Below are positions 4,701 through 5,125 of a DNA stretch of 5,125 nucleotides, piece by piece (positions within the stretch are counted from its first letter, which is position 1; every line of letters begins with the position of its first letter). A program made the translations under genes and the position numbers. The stretch is taken from the NCBI GenBank assembly GCA_009837685.1, contig VXTA01000141.1, positions 1 through 5,125 of the forward strand. The letters run 5' to 3'. Source of the DNA: Chloroflexota bacterium (GTDB lineage: Bacteria > Chloroflexota > Dehalococcoidia > Lucifugimonadales > Lucifugimonadaceae). The notes beneath the pieces were generated by a model. It saw only the letters and a list, made by a program, of their open reading frames with translations, had not been told where the DNA came from and made no database searches.

Positions 4701-5125
4701 ATGTCGCTGCCTGTCATAGCCATAGTTGGGCGCCCGAATGTTGGGAAGTCGACGCTGTTCAATCGGATTGCGGGCAGCCGGATCGCGATCGTCAGCGAGA
4801 CGCCGGGTACAACTAGAGATCGTGTGTCTGTCAATGCCGAGTGGTTCGGCCGTCGGTTCATGTTGATCGATACGGCGGGTATCGAGGATCAGCCGTCGGC
4901 AGAGGTTCAGCTTTGGGACGAGGTTCGGGTTCAGACCGAGCGTGCGATCGAGACGGCGGATGCGGTGATTCTGCTGGTGGATTCTGCGGACGGGGTTACG
5001 GCATCGGACTTTGACGCTGCGGATCTGCTTCGTCGGGCGCAAAAGCCGTATGCACTTGCCGCGAACAAGACAGACAACACGACGCGAATGGCGGAGCTGT
5101 ACACGTTCGAGGCGTTAGGTATGTG
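4701..5125 (+). CDS. der: Ribosome-assembly GTPase Der (EngA), 3' end beyond window
   Basis: The visible 141 residues are the first GTPase domain of Der, a double-domain GTPase needed for maturation of the 50S ribosomal subunit. All guanine-nucleotide motifs are present: G1 GRPNVGKS (10-17), G2 in PGTTRDR (35-41), G3 DTAG (57-60) and G4 NKTD (122-125). The start MSLPVIAIVGRPNVGKSTL fits Der closely, and ending in the EALGM region is as expected before the linker to domain two. Full-length Der is about 440-500 residues, so roughly two thirds lies outside. No good ribosome-binding site precedes the ATG; the nearest sequence is TTGACGATAACG, so the start rests on family alignment. It follows the repeats at 4599-4678 by about 20 bases and probably has its own promoter. 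Confidence 0.95.
   Translation, partial: MSLPVIAIVGRPNVGKSTLFNRIAGSRIAIVSETPGTTRDRVSVNAEWFGRRFMLIDTAGIEDQPSAEVQLWDEVRVQTERAIETADAVILLVDSADGVTASDFDAADLLRRAQKPYALAANKTDNTTRMAELYTFEALGM

Noticed and set aside
4544..4816. Rightward open frame of 90 codons spanning the repeats and the start of der
   Set aside because: It overlaps two well-supported genes out of frame, and its middle translates repeat sequence.

Overview
This window carries six protein-coding genes (one cut by the right edge) and a set of short hairpin repeats between them. Gene density is high and five genes run left to right. The genes at 717-1880, 3081-3500 and 3669-4598 are G+C-rich with many G-ending codons. The gaps hold palindromes whose antisense reads as HS(R/C)E-x-GNP or SLARGGN-type spurious peptides. 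This looks like a free-living bacterium with a repeat-rich genome of about 55-60% G+C. A Chloroflexota lineage such as SAR202 or another Dehalococcoidia is my best guess, but no marker in the window decides it.

Layout. At the left edge is the 3' half of a palindromic repeat (family A). A leftward gene (66-536) encodes a short helix-hairpin-helix protein related to DNA-3-methyladenine glycosylase I, lacking the N-terminal part and the key glutamate. A 180-base divergent gap with a family B hairpin separates it from a rightward thiolase-like/lipid-transfer protein gene (717-1880). Next come two tandem paralogous genes for small membrane-anchored proteins with four conserved cysteines (1993-2463 and 2525-2989). 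They are lower in G+C and I do not recognise them. A DUF35 OB-fold protein (3081-3500), the usual partner of such thiolase-like enzymes, follows. After family A and B hairpins comes an ornithine-carbamoyltransferase-like gene (3669-4598) whose last codons and stop run into another family A repeat. A third hairpin type precedes der, the ribosome-assembly GTPase (4701 to the right edge).

How the genes may work together. The thiolase-like protein and the DUF35 protein probably form one acyl-CoA enzyme complex. The thiolase-like protein lacks the nucleophilic cysteine, and the DUF35 protein has lost every zinc-ribbon cysteine. The complex is therefore unlikely to be a classical thiolase and could be an aldolase-type or other acyl-CoA enzyme. 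The two membrane proteins sit between these partners and look like an insertion of different composition. The carbamoyltransferase keeps the carbamoyl-phosphate and SMG motifs but has HDMP where the family has HCLP, so its chemistry or substrate is in doubt. Der is an ordinary housekeeping gene. The most unusual items are the tandem four-cysteine membrane proteins and the altered active sites in neighbouring enzymes. No mobile-element gene, CRISPR array, tRNA or rRNA was seen.
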